In this document: positions 26,358 through 34,637 of the stretch, piece by piece | Layout of the letters: the number at the start of each line of letters is the position of its first letter | Numbering within the stretch: position 1 is the first letter of the stretch | Assembly: GCA_002730735.1 (NCBI GenBank) | Contig: PCAU01000001.1 | Span: 272,925 to 336,924, forward strand | DNA: 64,000 nucleotides | DNA from: Acidobacteriota bacterium | Lineage (GTDB): Bacteria > Acidobacteriota > Vicinamibacteria > Vicinamibacterales > UBA823 | Direction: 5' to 3' | Program-made: the position numbers and the translations under genes | Notes under the pieces: model-generated | What the model was told of the DNA's origin: nothing | The model's database searches: none | Seen by the model: only the letters and a program-made list of their open reading frames with translations

Positions 26358-27067
26358 TTCTTGCGTTGTCCCGCAGGACGACTGTCGATTGGCCCGGTAC
26401 GACATGCGGTGGCCATGGGGCAGGAACGGCATCGAGGCCGTCGCGCTGTACACACTGTTGCGCCAAAATCCATAAGGCCCTGGTTGAAATCGAATACGTG
26501 TCGCCGAGGTAGCAGCACCCTAGCCAGACTCCAGAGATGGCGCTGCAAGGCATGGGCACGCAGGTCGCCCGTGCCGACAAAGAACCGGTACAGGACGCGC
26601 GCCACGTTGGTGTCAAGAATCGCCGCCCGGCGGCCGAAGGCGAAACTTAGGATCGCGCCGGTTGTGTAGGCACCTATCCCTTTGAAAGATCGAAGCGTCG
26701 TCTCGTCATCGGGCAGGGCACCTCCGTACCGTAGCACCGATTCCCGTGCGATAGCGTGCAACCGCCTGGGCCGAATGTTATATCCGAGTGGATACCAAGT
26801 GCGGATTACGTCCCGGGGTCTTGCCGCCGCGAGTGCTTTAAGCGTCGGATATTTCTTGAGCCACTCCTTATACTTCGGCATCACTCGGTCGACTTGCGTC
26901 TGCTGCAGCATGATCTCCGATACGAGAATGCGATACGGATCGCGCGTTCGACGCCAGGGCAGGTCGCGGCCGTGTTTCCAGTACCATGTGAGAAGCTGAC
27001 GCCGGAACTTCTGTCGGTCCACTGGGGCCGGCAAGGTCAAACGCAAGAGGCTACGCTCACTGGTCAT
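26354..27067 (-). CDS. mutY: A/G-specific adenine glycosylase, short form
   Basis: A 237-residue HhH-GPD DNA glycosylase. SEIMLQQTQVDRVMPKY contains the catalytic Glu of MutY, LRSFKGIGAYTTGAILSFAFG the helix-hairpin-helix, LDTNVARVLYR the catalytic Asp, and CTARRPRCRSCPMATAC the [4Fe-4S] ligands with C-x6-C-x2-C-x5-C spacing. It lacks the C-terminal Nudix-like domain that reads 8-oxoguanine in full-length MutY (about 350 residues). The next gene, overlapping by four bases, is a MutT Nudix enzyme. It diverges from the cobalamin adenosyltransferase gene. Confidence 0.9.
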   Translation of the reverse strand: MTSERSLLRLTLPAPVDRQKFRRQLLTWYWKHGRDLPWRRTRDPYRILVSEIMLQQTQVDRVMPKYKEWLKKYPTLKALAAARPRDVIRTWYPLGYNIRPRRLHAIARESVLRYGGALPDDETTLRSFKGIGAYTTGAILSFAFGRRAAILDTNVARVLYRFFVGTGDLRAHALQRHLWSLARVLLPRRHVFDFNQGLMDFGATVCTARRPRCRSCPMATACRTGPIDSRPAGQRKK

Positions 27068-27102
27068 CGTTTTCGGTGGCCGGTCGATGTGCCAACGCTG
27101 GC

Positions 27103-27110
27103 ACTATAAT
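27103..27110. promoter_or_regulatory. Symmetric bidirectional -10 element
   Basis: The octamer ACTATAAT reads TATAAT on the plus strand (27105-27110), six bases before the GTG of the adenosyltransferase, and TATAGT on the minus strand (27108-27103), about 35 bp before the mutY ATG. The whole divergent gap is 49 bp. The plus-strand spacing implies a leaderless transcript. Confidence 0.45.
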
Positions 27111-27116
27111 TGCGCT

Positions 27117-27656
27117 GTGTCGATCTACACCCGTAGCGGTGATGACGGAGAGACCGGTCTTTTTGATGGTGCCCGTCTGTCGAAGTCCGATCCGCGGATT
27201 GAGGCCTGCGGGGAGGTTGACGAGTTGGACGCAGTACTTGGGCTGGTGCTCGCCCACCTGACTGAGCCAGACCTGATTGAGATCACCACGCATGTGCAGC
27301 GCGACCTTTTTGCGATTGGTGCGCGATTGGCCGACCCGCGACGCCGGATAGCCGAGCGGATTACGAAGGTCGATTTGGATGGTCGAGCCGTGGAACGGCT
27401 GGAGTCGTGGATTGATCGTTTCGACGAAGAATTGCCTGAGATGCGGCAATTCATTCTGCCTGGCGGCACGCCGGCTGGAGCAGCACTGCACTTGGCGCGC
27501 TCCGTATGCCGCAGAGTAGAGCGCCGGATTGTTGCATTGGGAAGCGATGTTGTCGAGCGAGCGGTACGGGTCTACATTAACCGACTGTCCGACCTTCTCT
27601 TCATGCTCGCCCGGGCCGTGAACACACGTGCGAAGATGCAGGAGATCGAGTGGTAA
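27117..27656 (+). CDS. Cob(I)alamin adenosyltransferase, PduO type
   Basis: A 179-residue enzyme attaching adenosyl to cobalamin. SIYTRSGDDGETGLFDG at the N terminus is the ATP-binding signature of PduO-type transferases; ARLADPRRR and GGTPAGAALHLARSVCRRVERRIV with the following NRLSDLLFMLAR are the other conserved parts. The GTG at 27117 is favoured because the conserved region begins two codons later, and a perfect TATAAT ends six bases upstream, suggesting leaderless transcription. A frame start at 27087 would overlap that -10. No adenosylcobalamin-dependent enzyme is visible in the window. Confidence 0.92.
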   Translation: MSIYTRSGDDGETGLFDGARLSKSDPRIEACGEVDELDAVLGLVLAHLTEPDLIEITTHVQRDLFAIGARLADPRRRIAERITKVDLDGRAVERLESWIDRFDEELPEMRQFILPGGTPAGAALHLARSVCRRVERRIVALGSDVVERAVRVYINRLSDLLFMLARAVNTRAKMQEIEW

Positions 27657-27660
27657 GCGT

Positions 27661-28167
27661 TCAAACGGGCCCGGTTGCGTCATCCCGCTCCACGAGATCC
27701 AGCTTCACGCAATCGAAAATTCGTCGGGCTAACTCTTGAGAAATCCGTTCTCGGATTGCGCCGCATTCTACAAGCGTTGTCTCACCGATTGTCTCGATGG
27801 CTACGTCCCATCGATCATGCGCGATACCCTCAGAGCGGTCCTCAAAGGCAGTCGGCATTGCCTTCAGCGACGATTGAAACCGTTTAGATTCGTAGGCCGC
27901 GATCGGAGATCCGTTAATCAGCATGCGCACAGCCGTAGTGCGTCGTTTGTCGATCGTTGCATCGCGGTAGAAAAAGGCATTGTCATCTTCACTGAAGAGC
28001 GTCATGTCGGTGCCGGATGGAAGTTCAGCAACAACGCGCCGGCCGTGCTGGTGCTCGCGCCGGCGTTGCGCCTGACGGCGTTTACGCAACATGTGGAGTG
28101 TTGAGCCGAGGCTCACTGCGGTGACGAGCAGCAGTGCGGCGAAAGCGGCGGCAATGAGATCTCGCAT
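27661..28167 (-). CDS. Membrane-anchored protein of unknown function
   Basis: A 168-residue protein. MRDLIAAAFAALLLVTAVSLG is a single N-terminal membrane segment followed by a strongly basic linker (MLRKRRQAQRRREHQHGRR), so the rest is probably cytosolic. The remainder is a mixed alpha/beta region with no family I recognise. It starts 17 bp after the stop of the phytoene/squalene synthase gene on the same strand, suggesting that it is the last gene of that operon. It converges on the adenosyltransferase gene with four bases between stops. Confidence 0.65.
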   Translation of the reverse strand: MRDLIAAAFAALLLVTAVSLGSTLHMLRKRRQAQRRREHQHGRRVVAELPSGTDMTLFSEDDNAFFYRDATIDKRRTTAVRMLINGSPIAAYESKRFQSSLKAMPTAFEDRSEGIAHDRWDVAIETIGETTLVECGAIRERISQELARRIFDCVKLDLVERDDATGPV

Positions 28168-28184
28168 CAATGTTTGCCGTAGAT

Positions 28185-29204
28185 TTAAATTTCTGCCGCA
28201 CTGGTCTCGGCCGCAACCGTCAGCCCGAGCCGCTCTTTGTCGGCATCGGTTAAAAGGTGATGTTCGGTCATGGGATCAAAATCACACACCGCGATCTTTT
28301 CCAGTGTTGCCATGTAGAGCCGGATAATCAACTGCAGCACAAACATTCGGTCGGCAGGCAGTTGTCCTTTGAGAGGTGTAAGTTGTGCTTCACCCGCACG
28401 TCGCCATGAGTCTGCCCGTCCCGCCAGGTCCTCGACTAACGCCTTAAGGGCCGGGCTAGCATGTTCCCGTCCTAGGTCTTCTAGCAGTGTTGCCTCGGTC
28501 ACGCGGTGCGTCGCCATGTCGTCGCCGGCCAGATAGACTAGCCCTCGCTTACCAGTGGTTAAGTCTTGGCGGAGATCTCGCAGTACATGGCTCACATACG
28601 CGAACAGCCCGAGATTGTAGCCGCAGCCCTGTAGGTCGAAGTCTGCCGGGATGCGAAAGACTCCATCAGTGCCCTGTTCCGCTGTGATCAGGTAGAGGTA
28701 AATGGTTGTCGGTGCCACCGTCGCGCCACGGGCATAACGTAAGAATTCCTCAAAGGTTTGAAATCTGTCACGCTCGAGATCCCTCTTCATAGCATCGAAA
28801 AAAGCACTCCAAAGCGAAGGTTCTACTGGGAACCGTGCGATGCCCCGCCCGAAAGCGTCTAGAACATCAGCTGCACGCGGCTCTTTGGTCGCCTGGAGCG
28901 CGGCACGGTTTGGTGGCCGATCGGTTAGCGCCGCAGAGACCGTGTCCTCCCATGCGAGAAGAATCCGCTGTGTATGAGGCACAGCATTGCTATTCAGGCC
29001 CTCGGAAAGGACTGCATCGACGCAATCGTCGACGAGTCTCATCACCGCGTAAAGTGCACAGAACGCTCGGTAACGTTCGATCTCGGTGAAGAAACAGCTT
29101 GCCCGATAGAGGTTGTTAAGGTCCTTGGCGGCGATCGTCTCGGCGATACTGTCCGTACCGGTCAGCGAACCCGGGCGCCAGAACTGTTGAGGGATTCTGG
29201 TCAT
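28185..29204 (-). CDS. Phytoene/squalene synthase family protein
   Basis: A 339-residue trans-isoprenyl diphosphate synthase that joins two prenyl diphosphates head to head. The first Asp-rich motif is in MRLVDDCVDAV and the second in YVSHVLRDLRQDL, both needed for magnesium and diphosphate binding. YRAFCALYAVMR precedes the first motif as in CrtB/HpnC/HpnD. Its ATG overlaps the upstream reductase stop by four bases (ATGA). Whether the product is phytoene, squalene or another C30/C40 chain is not decidable; the partner reductase suggests a lipid whose double bonds are later reduced. Confidence 0.88.
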   Translation of the reverse strand: MTRIPQQFWRPGSLTGTDSIAETIAAKDLNNLYRASCFFTEIERYRAFCALYAVMRLVDDCVDAVLSEGLNSNAVPHTQRILLAWEDTVSAALTDRPPNRAALQATKEPRAADVLDAFGRGIARFPVEPSLWSAFFDAMKRDLERDRFQTFEEFLRYARGATVAPTTIYLYLITAEQGTDGVFRIPADFDLQGCGYNLGLFAYVSHVLRDLRQDLTTGKRGLVYLAGDDMATHRVTEATLLEDLGREHASPALKALVEDLAGRADSWRRAGEAQLTPLKGQLPADRMFVLQLIIRLYMATLEKIAVCDFDPMTEHHLLTDADKERLGLTVAAETSAAEI

Positions 29205-30481
29205 GCAGGATCACTCCACGCAGGTAACGCGTCAGGCCGTCCGAAACTCGACTGGAGCAGTTGCCAAAGAAATCTTGGATTTAACAGGTGATTTCTTGGA
29301 CCGGCGTGGCCGATAAGCCCCATGAGTTGTCCAGCCCAGCGGCTATCATGCTTGGCGCGCGCAACTAGGTTCTCCAGTAGTCGCTGATTTCCGTGGACAT
29401 GCTGCAGGAGTCTGCCGGTTCCGAAGTCAACCATGAATCGTCGCCGCCACGCCAGCTCGTAACCACGTAGTGCCTGGCTCGTCGCACGCCAATCAGCTCT
29501 AGTGATTGCATCATGAACCGCGCGGGCAGCTAGAAGCCCGCTGGTAAGTGCGTTATGAATCCCATGCCCGGTAAACGGATCGACGAATCCCGCCGCGTCA
29601 CCGACGAGCAGAACTCCATCGGCTACAGTTCGACGCCTCAGGCTGGCCGATGGCAATTGCCAACCCTTTAGCTCTTGGGTACAAGAAAGGCTAATTCGGG
29701 AACCAATCATCCGGGTCAGATGCTGAATTAGCTCACCACGGGTCGGACGGTGGCGTGCGTCGAAGAGCCCGACGCCAACGTTAGCGCGATGTGTCGACAC
29801 TGGCACGATCCAACAGCAACCGCGCTCGAACTGGCCGTTGGTAATCACTTCGAACCGAGGTGCTGACGCTGTGTGGTCGGTGTAGGCGCGCAGCGCAACG
29901 CTATAGCGGGGCTGTGTGCCGAACATGGGCGCGAGACCCCGACTTGCCGCGACTCGACTAAAGGCACCATCTGCGCCAACGACAACGGGAGCACAATAGG
30001 TAACACGATGGCCACGCTGCTTCACCTGCAGCACGTTCAGTTGCTTGGTGGAGTCCCAGTCGACCCGCTCTAGGAGTTGATTCTCTCGTAGTTGAGCCCC
30101 ACAGCGCTCAGCGTATCGAGCTAGGCGTTCATCAAGGATGCGCCGGGGCAGGATTCGCCACAGGTGTTTCCGTCCGTGTAAATCAACAAAATCAGCACCT
30201 ACTCGAAGCCCGCTACCCGTAGTGAAGTTGCACCCCTCGATGGTGAACGCGTCTGGGGCCAGTTCGTCTAGACTCGTGCCCAGCATCGTCATCGCTGTGG
30301 CAACTTCTGGAAGTAGAACGTCACCGCAGACTTTGTCACGAGGAAACCGTCCTGCCTCGAGTAAGAGGACCCTGTGTCCCAACTGGGCGAGCGCTGCCGC
30401 CGTGCCGCTGCCGGCCGGTCCAGCGCCAACCACGACGGCGTCAGCGTCCCACGTTGAGGAGGATGAAGCAGATTGTGGCAT
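29201..30481 (-). CDS. Geranylgeranyl reductase family FAD-dependent oxidoreductase
   Basis: A 426-residue flavoprotein. AVVVGAGPAGSGTAAALAQ is the FAD-binding start, RFPRDKVCGDVLLPEV is the hallmark of the geranylgeranyl-reductase group, VVGADGAFSRVA the second NAD(P)/FAD motif, and LLVGDAAGFVDPFTGHGIHNAL the C-terminal FAD site. Such enzymes saturate isoprenoid chains or epoxidise/oxidise related substrates. The downstream phytoene/squalene synthase overlaps by four bases, so the two act together on an isoprenoid (inference). Start choices are ATG 30481 or TTG 30502; no ribosome site decides, and the FAD motif begins 15 residues after the ATG. Confidence 0.87.
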   Translation of the reverse strand: MPQSASSSSTWDADAVVVGAGPAGSGTAAALAQLGHRVLLLEAGRFPRDKVCGDVLLPEVATAMTMLGTSLDELAPDAFTIEGCNFTTGSGLRVGADFVDLHGRKHLWRILPRRILDERLARYAERCGAQLRENQLLERVDWDSTKQLNVLQVKQRGHRVTYCAPVVVGADGAFSRVAASRGLAPMFGTQPRYSVALRAYTDHTASAPRFEVITNGQFERGCCWIVPVSTHRANVGVGLFDARHRPTRGELIQHLTRMIGSRISLSCTQELKGWQLPSASLRRRTVADGVLLVGDAAGFVDPFTGHGIHNALTSGLLAARAVHDAITRADWRATSQALRGYELAWRRRFMVDFGTGRLLQHVHGNQRLLENLVARAKHDSRWAGQLMGLIGHAGPRNHLLNPRFLWQLLQSSFGRPDALPAWSDPA

Positions 30482-30610
30482 TTGGGACACGGCTGCACAC
30501 AAGGGAGAAAGCCGTGCCTGAGTTTCCCATGATTTACTTGTGTTGACAACGATCGGCAGTGGGCGACCGGATAGCGTTTGTTACTTATTGAGTAGCCAGT
30601 TACGATTTGT

Positions 30611-31807
30611 ATGAATCAGGTAAACATTTCAATGAAGTCAGTCATTATTCACTACCAGGAAATTGCACTCAAGGGCGGCAACCGTCCTTGGTTCATTGCA
30701 CGACTGGTGCGCAATCTCCGTGCACTCACAGCCGATTTAGGAGTCACGAAAGTGCGGTCCCTTATGGGTCGTATCAAGCTGGAACTCGGTCCGACAGCCG
30801 AGTGGGAACCGTTAGCTGAACAGTTGCGCTTAGTATTCGGGATTGCCAACTTTGCCCAAGCTGGGCACGTGCTGGGGGGTGACCTGGACAAGATTGCGGA
30901 TGCAGTAGTGGCCGACCTGGGCGATCGGCAACCCGGGTCGTTTAGAGTATCGGCGCGCCGTGCTGACAAGCGGTATCCGCTCACCTCGCCGCAGATCGAG
31001 CGAGAAGTTGGGGGCAGGATCAAGGAAGCGAAGGGTTGGACGGTAAATCTGTCGGCGCCAGACCTGACAGTATATCTGGAAATGCTGACTGACGAAGTGT
31101 ACTACTCGTTCGGCAAGCAGCAGGGCGCAGGGGGGCTTCCGAGTGGCGTGAGTGGTCGCGTCGCGTGCCTTCTTTCAGGCGGCATTGATTCACCCGTCGC
31201 GGCCTACCGCATGATGAAGCGTGGCTGTGAAGTTCATTTCATCCACTTTCACAGCTATCCGATTCTTTCGAAGGCATCGCAGGACAAGGTGCGTGAAATC
31301 GCTAGGCTGTTCACGCGGTCGCAGTTGCGATCCCGCCTCACCATGGTTGCCTTCGGAGAAATCCAACGGCAGGTCGTTCTTACCGTCCCGCCTCCTCTAC
31401 GGGTGATCATCTATCGTCGTCTGATGTTACGTATTGCGGATCGCTTGGCGCATAAGACACGCGCTCGCGCAATCGTGACTGGCGAGGTTGTAGGGCAGGT
31501 TGCGTCACAGACTCTTGAGAACTTAGCGGTGATCAACGCAGTGACTCGCTTGCCCGTACTCCGACCGCTAGTTGGCCTCGATAAGAACGAGATCACGGAC
31601 GAGGCACGGTCTCTTGGCACATACCCAATCTCAATCATACCTGACCAGGATTGCTGTCAACTTTTCACACCAAAGCACCCAGCGACCCGGGCTACAGTGG
31701 TAGAGACTGAGGCTGCGGAAGCTACTCTACCGATCGATGAGATTGTCGAGAGTGCTATTGCTGAAGCGATGGTTGAACATCTGAGCTTTCCGTCGAAACA
31801 ACCTTAG
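30611..31807 (+). CDS. thiI: tRNA 4-thiouridine synthetase ThiI, without rhodanese domain
   Basis: A 398-residue enzyme for 4-thiouridine in tRNA. Residues about 8-170 carry the NFLD/THUMP domains (SVIIHYQEIALKGGNR, SVRADKRYPLTS-type sequence as SARRADKRYPLTS). The PP-loop is CLLSGGIDSPVAAYRM, adenylating the tRNA uridine. IIPDQDCCQLFTPKHP contains the Cys equivalent to Cys344. E. coli ThiI is 482 residues with a C-terminal rhodanese domain bearing Cys456; this one stops before it, as in Bacillus and archaeal forms, so sulfur must come from another carrier. Starts at 30611 and 30632 are both ATG and in frame. Confidence 0.93.
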   Translation: MNQVNISMKSVIIHYQEIALKGGNRPWFIARLVRNLRALTADLGVTKVRSLMGRIKLELGPTAEWEPLAEQLRLVFGIANFAQAGHVLGGDLDKIADAVVADLGDRQPGSFRVSARRADKRYPLTSPQIEREVGGRIKEAKGWTVNLSAPDLTVYLEMLTDEVYYSFGKQQGAGGLPSGVSGRVACLLSGGIDSPVAAYRMMKRGCEVHFIHFHSYPILSKASQDKVREIARLFTRSQLRSRLTMVAFGEIQRQVVLTVPPPLRVIIYRRLMLRIADRLAHKTRARAIVTGEVVGQVASQTLENLAVINAVTRLPVLRPLVGLDKNEITDEARSLGTYPISIIPDQDCCQLFTPKHPATRATVVETEAAEATLPIDEIVESAIAEAMVEHLSFPSKQP

Positions 31808-31820
31808 GGATGCGCTCAAC

Positions 31821-32363
31821 CTATTTTTCATCAAATCCGTGGCGATAGAGATGCCCATCGAAATAATCGCGCAGTGCTTCTTGGGTACTGCGAAATGCCA
31901 AATTGTGCCATGGGATCTCGTTCCGTGAGAAGCGGCCGATTTCGAGCGACTCCTCGCAATGGCGTAGAACGCCGCTGACCACTGTGGCAGCGTAGACGAT
32001 GATGACAGGCGTGCGGCCGGTGTAAGAATAGATATTAATTAATCCGACGAGCCGCACATTGAGATTCGTTTCCTCGAGCGCCTCCCGAGTGGCGGCGGCC
32101 GTCATCTCCTCACCACGATCTACGTAGCCACCCGGAAACACCCATTTTCCAAAGCCTGGCTCGATCGCGCGGCGCACGAGTATGATTCGGTCATCTTCCA
32201 TCCTAATGATCGTGCCGACCGCCACCTTCGGATCGAGGTAGACCACGTGTTCGCACTCCCCGCAAACGAGTCGTTCCGGTTCACCGGCCTTTATTAGTTT
32301 CGCTGTAAGCACACTGCTGCACAGAGGGCAGTAACGGTAGGCGTGTTCTTGTGACGGAGTCAT
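31821..32363 (-). CDS. Nudix hydrolase with N-terminal zinc ribbon
   Basis: A 180-residue protein. YRYCPLCSSVL and LVCGECEHVVY form a four-Cys zinc ribbon at residues 12-37, as in NudC-like NADH pyrophosphatases and related ADP-ribose hydrolases. The Nudix box GGYVDRGEEMTAAATREALEE continues with TNL, so the consensus Gly near the end is Asn; the catalytic REALEE core is intact. It probably hydrolyses a nucleoside diphosphate conjugate such as NADH or ADP-ribose. It converges on thiI (13-bp gap) and diverges from def with 41 bp between starts. Confidence 0.87.
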   Translation of the reverse strand: MTPSQEHAYRYCPLCSSVLTAKLIKAGEPERLVCGECEHVVYLDPKVAVGTIIRMEDDRIILVRRAIEPGFGKWVFPGGYVDRGEEMTAAATREALEETNLNVRLVGLINIYSYTGRTPVIIVYAATVVSGVLRHCEESLEIGRFSRNEIPWHNLAFRSTQEALRDYFDGHLYRHGFDEK

Positions 32364-32391
32364 CGTCTCAGTGTCTCACCTATTGCTCACG

Positions 32392-32397
32392 TATAAT
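32392..32397 (+). promoter_or_regulatory. -10 element placing def on a leaderless transcript
   Basis: TATAAT ends seven bases before the def ATG at 32405, so a start at the usual distance falls on or next to the start codon. GAGGGA directly abuts the ATG and is too close to be a ribosome site. No -35 hexamer is evident. Confidence 0.4.
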
Positions 32398-32404
32398 CGA
32401 GGGA

Positions 32405-32929
32405 ATGTCTATCCTCAATGTTGCGCGTATGGGCAACCCCGTGCTTCGTGAGAAAGCTCGGCCCGTTGAACGTTCGGAGTTGTTGACACCAGTCATACAG
32501 AAGTTAATCGATGACATGATCCAGACGATGGTTGAGTACCAAGGGATTGGATTAGCCGGACCACAAGTGCACGAGCAGCGGCAAATCTTCGTTGCTGGTA
32601 TTGAGAATGGCGACGACCCGATGCCTCTCATAGTTGTCGTTAATCCTGTCCTTACGTTGCTTGGTAGTCCGACCGTCGAGGACTGGGAGGGTTGCTTGAG
32701 CATTCCGGATCTACGGGGACGGGTACCACGCGCGCCTGAAGTGGAATTGCGTGCACTCGACCGTTATGGTGAACCAATGCAACTTACCGCTCACGGCCTC
32801 GCCGCGCGTGTTATCCAGCACGAGACCGACCATCTTAACGGCGTGCTGTTTGTTGATCGAATGCAATCCTTCGACTCGCTCACTCATCTCAATGAGTTCT
32901 CTCGATTTTGGAACACAGAGAGAGACTAA
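32405..32929 (+). CDS. def: Peptide deformylase
   Basis: A 174-residue metalloenzyme removing the formyl group from nascent proteins. Its three motifs are visible: GIGLAGPQ (usually GIGLAAPQ), EGCLSIP with the metal-binding Cys, and QHETDHLNG with the HExxH pair. The length is standard. ATG 32405 is preferred over upstream in-frame codons because the conserved NVARMGNPVLREKARPV begins right after it. No methionyl-tRNA formyltransferase gene lies beside it here, unlike in many genomes. It converges on the ThyX-like gene. Confidence 0.94.
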   Translation: MSILNVARMGNPVLREKARPVERSELLTPVIQKLIDDMIQTMVEYQGIGLAGPQVHEQRQIFVAGIENGDDPMPLIVVVNPVLTLLGSPTVEDWEGCLSIPDLRGRVPRAPEVELRALDRYGEPMQLTAHGLAARVIQHETDHLNGVLFVDRMQSFDSLTHLNEFSRFWNTERD

Positions 32930-32971
32930 TCACCACTTTCCTGCTTCTTGGCTTCTGGACCAAAAATAATT

Positions 32972-34612
32972 CTAGGACCGGAGCCGCTTTTTCTCTGAAG
33001 CCCGTTCAGCTTGGAGACGTTCGAGGTCCACGGCCGAATGATCAGCGAATCGCATCGCGGCCGCGATAGCCCGGTGACCTGCCTTTTCGGCAATTAGTCG
33101 ATGCATTGCTTGACAGACACGTCGATACGCTGGATGTCCCTGCGGGGCACTCCTGAGCTCAATCACGTGCATGGCTTCTCGCGCGTTCATGTGCATGTAA
33201 AAGCGGATACGGTATGCCATGGCGACTGCATACGGTGCCACCGCGCCGAGGGTCGCCTTCTGCAGAGCTTCGTGTAGCTCAACCGATGACTCCATGACCT
33301 GCCGCCAGTCGGCAAGGGCACCGGCTTCTTCGATTGCTGCTGGTTCGTTGAAGCCGTGGTCGGTTGTCAGATCCTGCCATTCAATGCTGAGCAAACGATG
33401 TCTTTGGAGATCGCGAAATGCGCCGTAGTCCGATAGCACATCGAAACGGTAACCAGTGCGCTCAAATGCGCGGCCCGGCTTATGGCGGCGGTTTGTCCTG
33501 GCGCCGATGTAGGCTTTTAAGATTGACGCCCGCTCGCTGGCCGACATCTGCCTCGCCATGGCGAGTAGCTGAGAATCTGGCAGGTTTGACACCGCATAGA
33601 GTGCGGCAGCGACCACTTTGACCTCGCCGTCTGGATCAAAATCGACCAACGACACCTCATCTCGTAGTTGGGGGTCGATGTCAGCCAATACGGTCATTGA
33701 TGTTTGTTTTAGGTCAGTCTGCGTAGTGCTTAGATAGTCGCTCCACAGAACGCCTCGGTTGGGCAGGTCAACACGTGTCAGGAACGCAGGGATCACCTTG
33801 CGCAGTTCAATTAGCATCATCTCCGCATATCGCTGCATCTCGGTCAGTGGATGTGCGCGCATTTGTAGAAGCAATCTTTCATATGCCTGCCCAGACCCGA
33901 AAATGCCCACGTTGGATTGCGTTGCCGCCGGTAAGAGGCCACGTAATGTATCAAGGGCCTTCGCACGGATCGCTGCCCGGTAGACACCGTCCGAATCCTC
34001 TGGATCCTTCGGATGCTTGGCCTTGTAGTAATCCTGCATCGGTTCGATCCACCGGTTATAAATTTCGAAAGCGCGATCGAGGGTCCGGACGTACTGAGCG
34101 CGCAGTGTCGTCCCGTTAAGTTCTTCCGGGATTAAGTATTTCCAGTGGCCTTGCGGGCGGTCGGTGTAGGGTATGTAGCGTGTTGATTGTTCGAGATACG
34201 CTGCGAGCCTACCCCGCTCCAGCACCTTCGTTAGGAGGTTTGAGGCACCCTCACAGGCGATGTGCGCCCCGCCCAACTGAGCGACCGAGTCATCGCCGTA
34301 CTCGTGGAAAACGCGTGTGTAGAGTCGCTCGGCACGCTCGACGCCAACATCTGGCGCCTGACGGTCGGCTCCGGAAACTTTGTCGGTGAATTCATCGAGA
34401 AACAGTCGACGCAGCGATTTTGCGGATCGCGAGTATCGGGCAAAGAGTGCTCCCTTGACGACGTCCGGTAAATTTGTCAGCGCGAACACTGGTCCCTCGA
34501 GATTCGTGAAATACGGTTCGAGGAGCCGTCGTTCCTCTGGGGTGAATGATTCGGCAGATGGGCGTTCGTCGGGCACGCCGTATAATAGTCGGGCGGTGCG
34601 AGGTTCCGTCAA
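32972..34612 (-). CDS. Duplicated ThyX-like (FAD-dependent thymidylate synthase) protein
   Basis: A 546-residue protein that looks like two fused ThyX domains, about residues 40-290 and 300-530; a normal ThyX is about 220-250. Domain 1 has VLERGRLAAYLEQSTRYIPY, which fits the ThyX motif RHRx7S except that the His is Gly. Domain 2 has LQRHRLLSIEWQDL, with RHR intact but the final Ser replaced by Asp. ThyX makes dTMP using methylene-folate and FAD with active sites between subunits, so the two halves might complement each other or the protein might have another role. The start is TTG at 34612 preceded by GGAGGAAGGAAGG. It diverges from the thioesterase gene with 25 bp between starts. Confidence 0.78.
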   Translation of the reverse strand: MTEPRTARLLYGVPDERPSAESFTPEERRLLEPYFTNLEGPVFALTNLPDVVKGALFARYSRSAKSLRRLFLDEFTDKVSGADRQAPDVGVERAERLYTRVFHEYGDDSVAQLGGAHIACEGASNLLTKVLERGRLAAYLEQSTRYIPYTDRPQGHWKYLIPEELNGTTLRAQYVRTLDRAFEIYNRWIEPMQDYYKAKHPKDPEDSDGVYRAAIRAKALDTLRGLLPAATQSNVGIFGSGQAYERLLLQMRAHPLTEMQRYAEMMLIELRKVIPAFLTRVDLPNRGVLWSDYLSTTQTDLKQTSMTVLADIDPQLRDEVSLVDFDPDGEVKVVAAALYAVSNLPDSQLLAMARQMSASERASILKAYIGARTNRRHKPGRAFERTGYRFDVLSDYGAFRDLQRHRLLSIEWQDLTTDHGFNEPAAIEEAGALADWRQVMESSVELHEALQKATLGAVAPYAVAMAYRIRFYMHMNAREAMHVIELRSAPQGHPAYRRVCQAMHRLIAEKAGHRAIAAAMRFADHSAVDLERLQAERASEKKRLRS

Positions 34613-34637
34613 CCTTCCTTCCTCCCCGCGCTAGGTC

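Noticed and set aside
26357-26453. Longer MutT start inside mutY
   Set aside because: The extra residues are shadow translation of mutY; the ATGA overlap gives a natural start at 26357.
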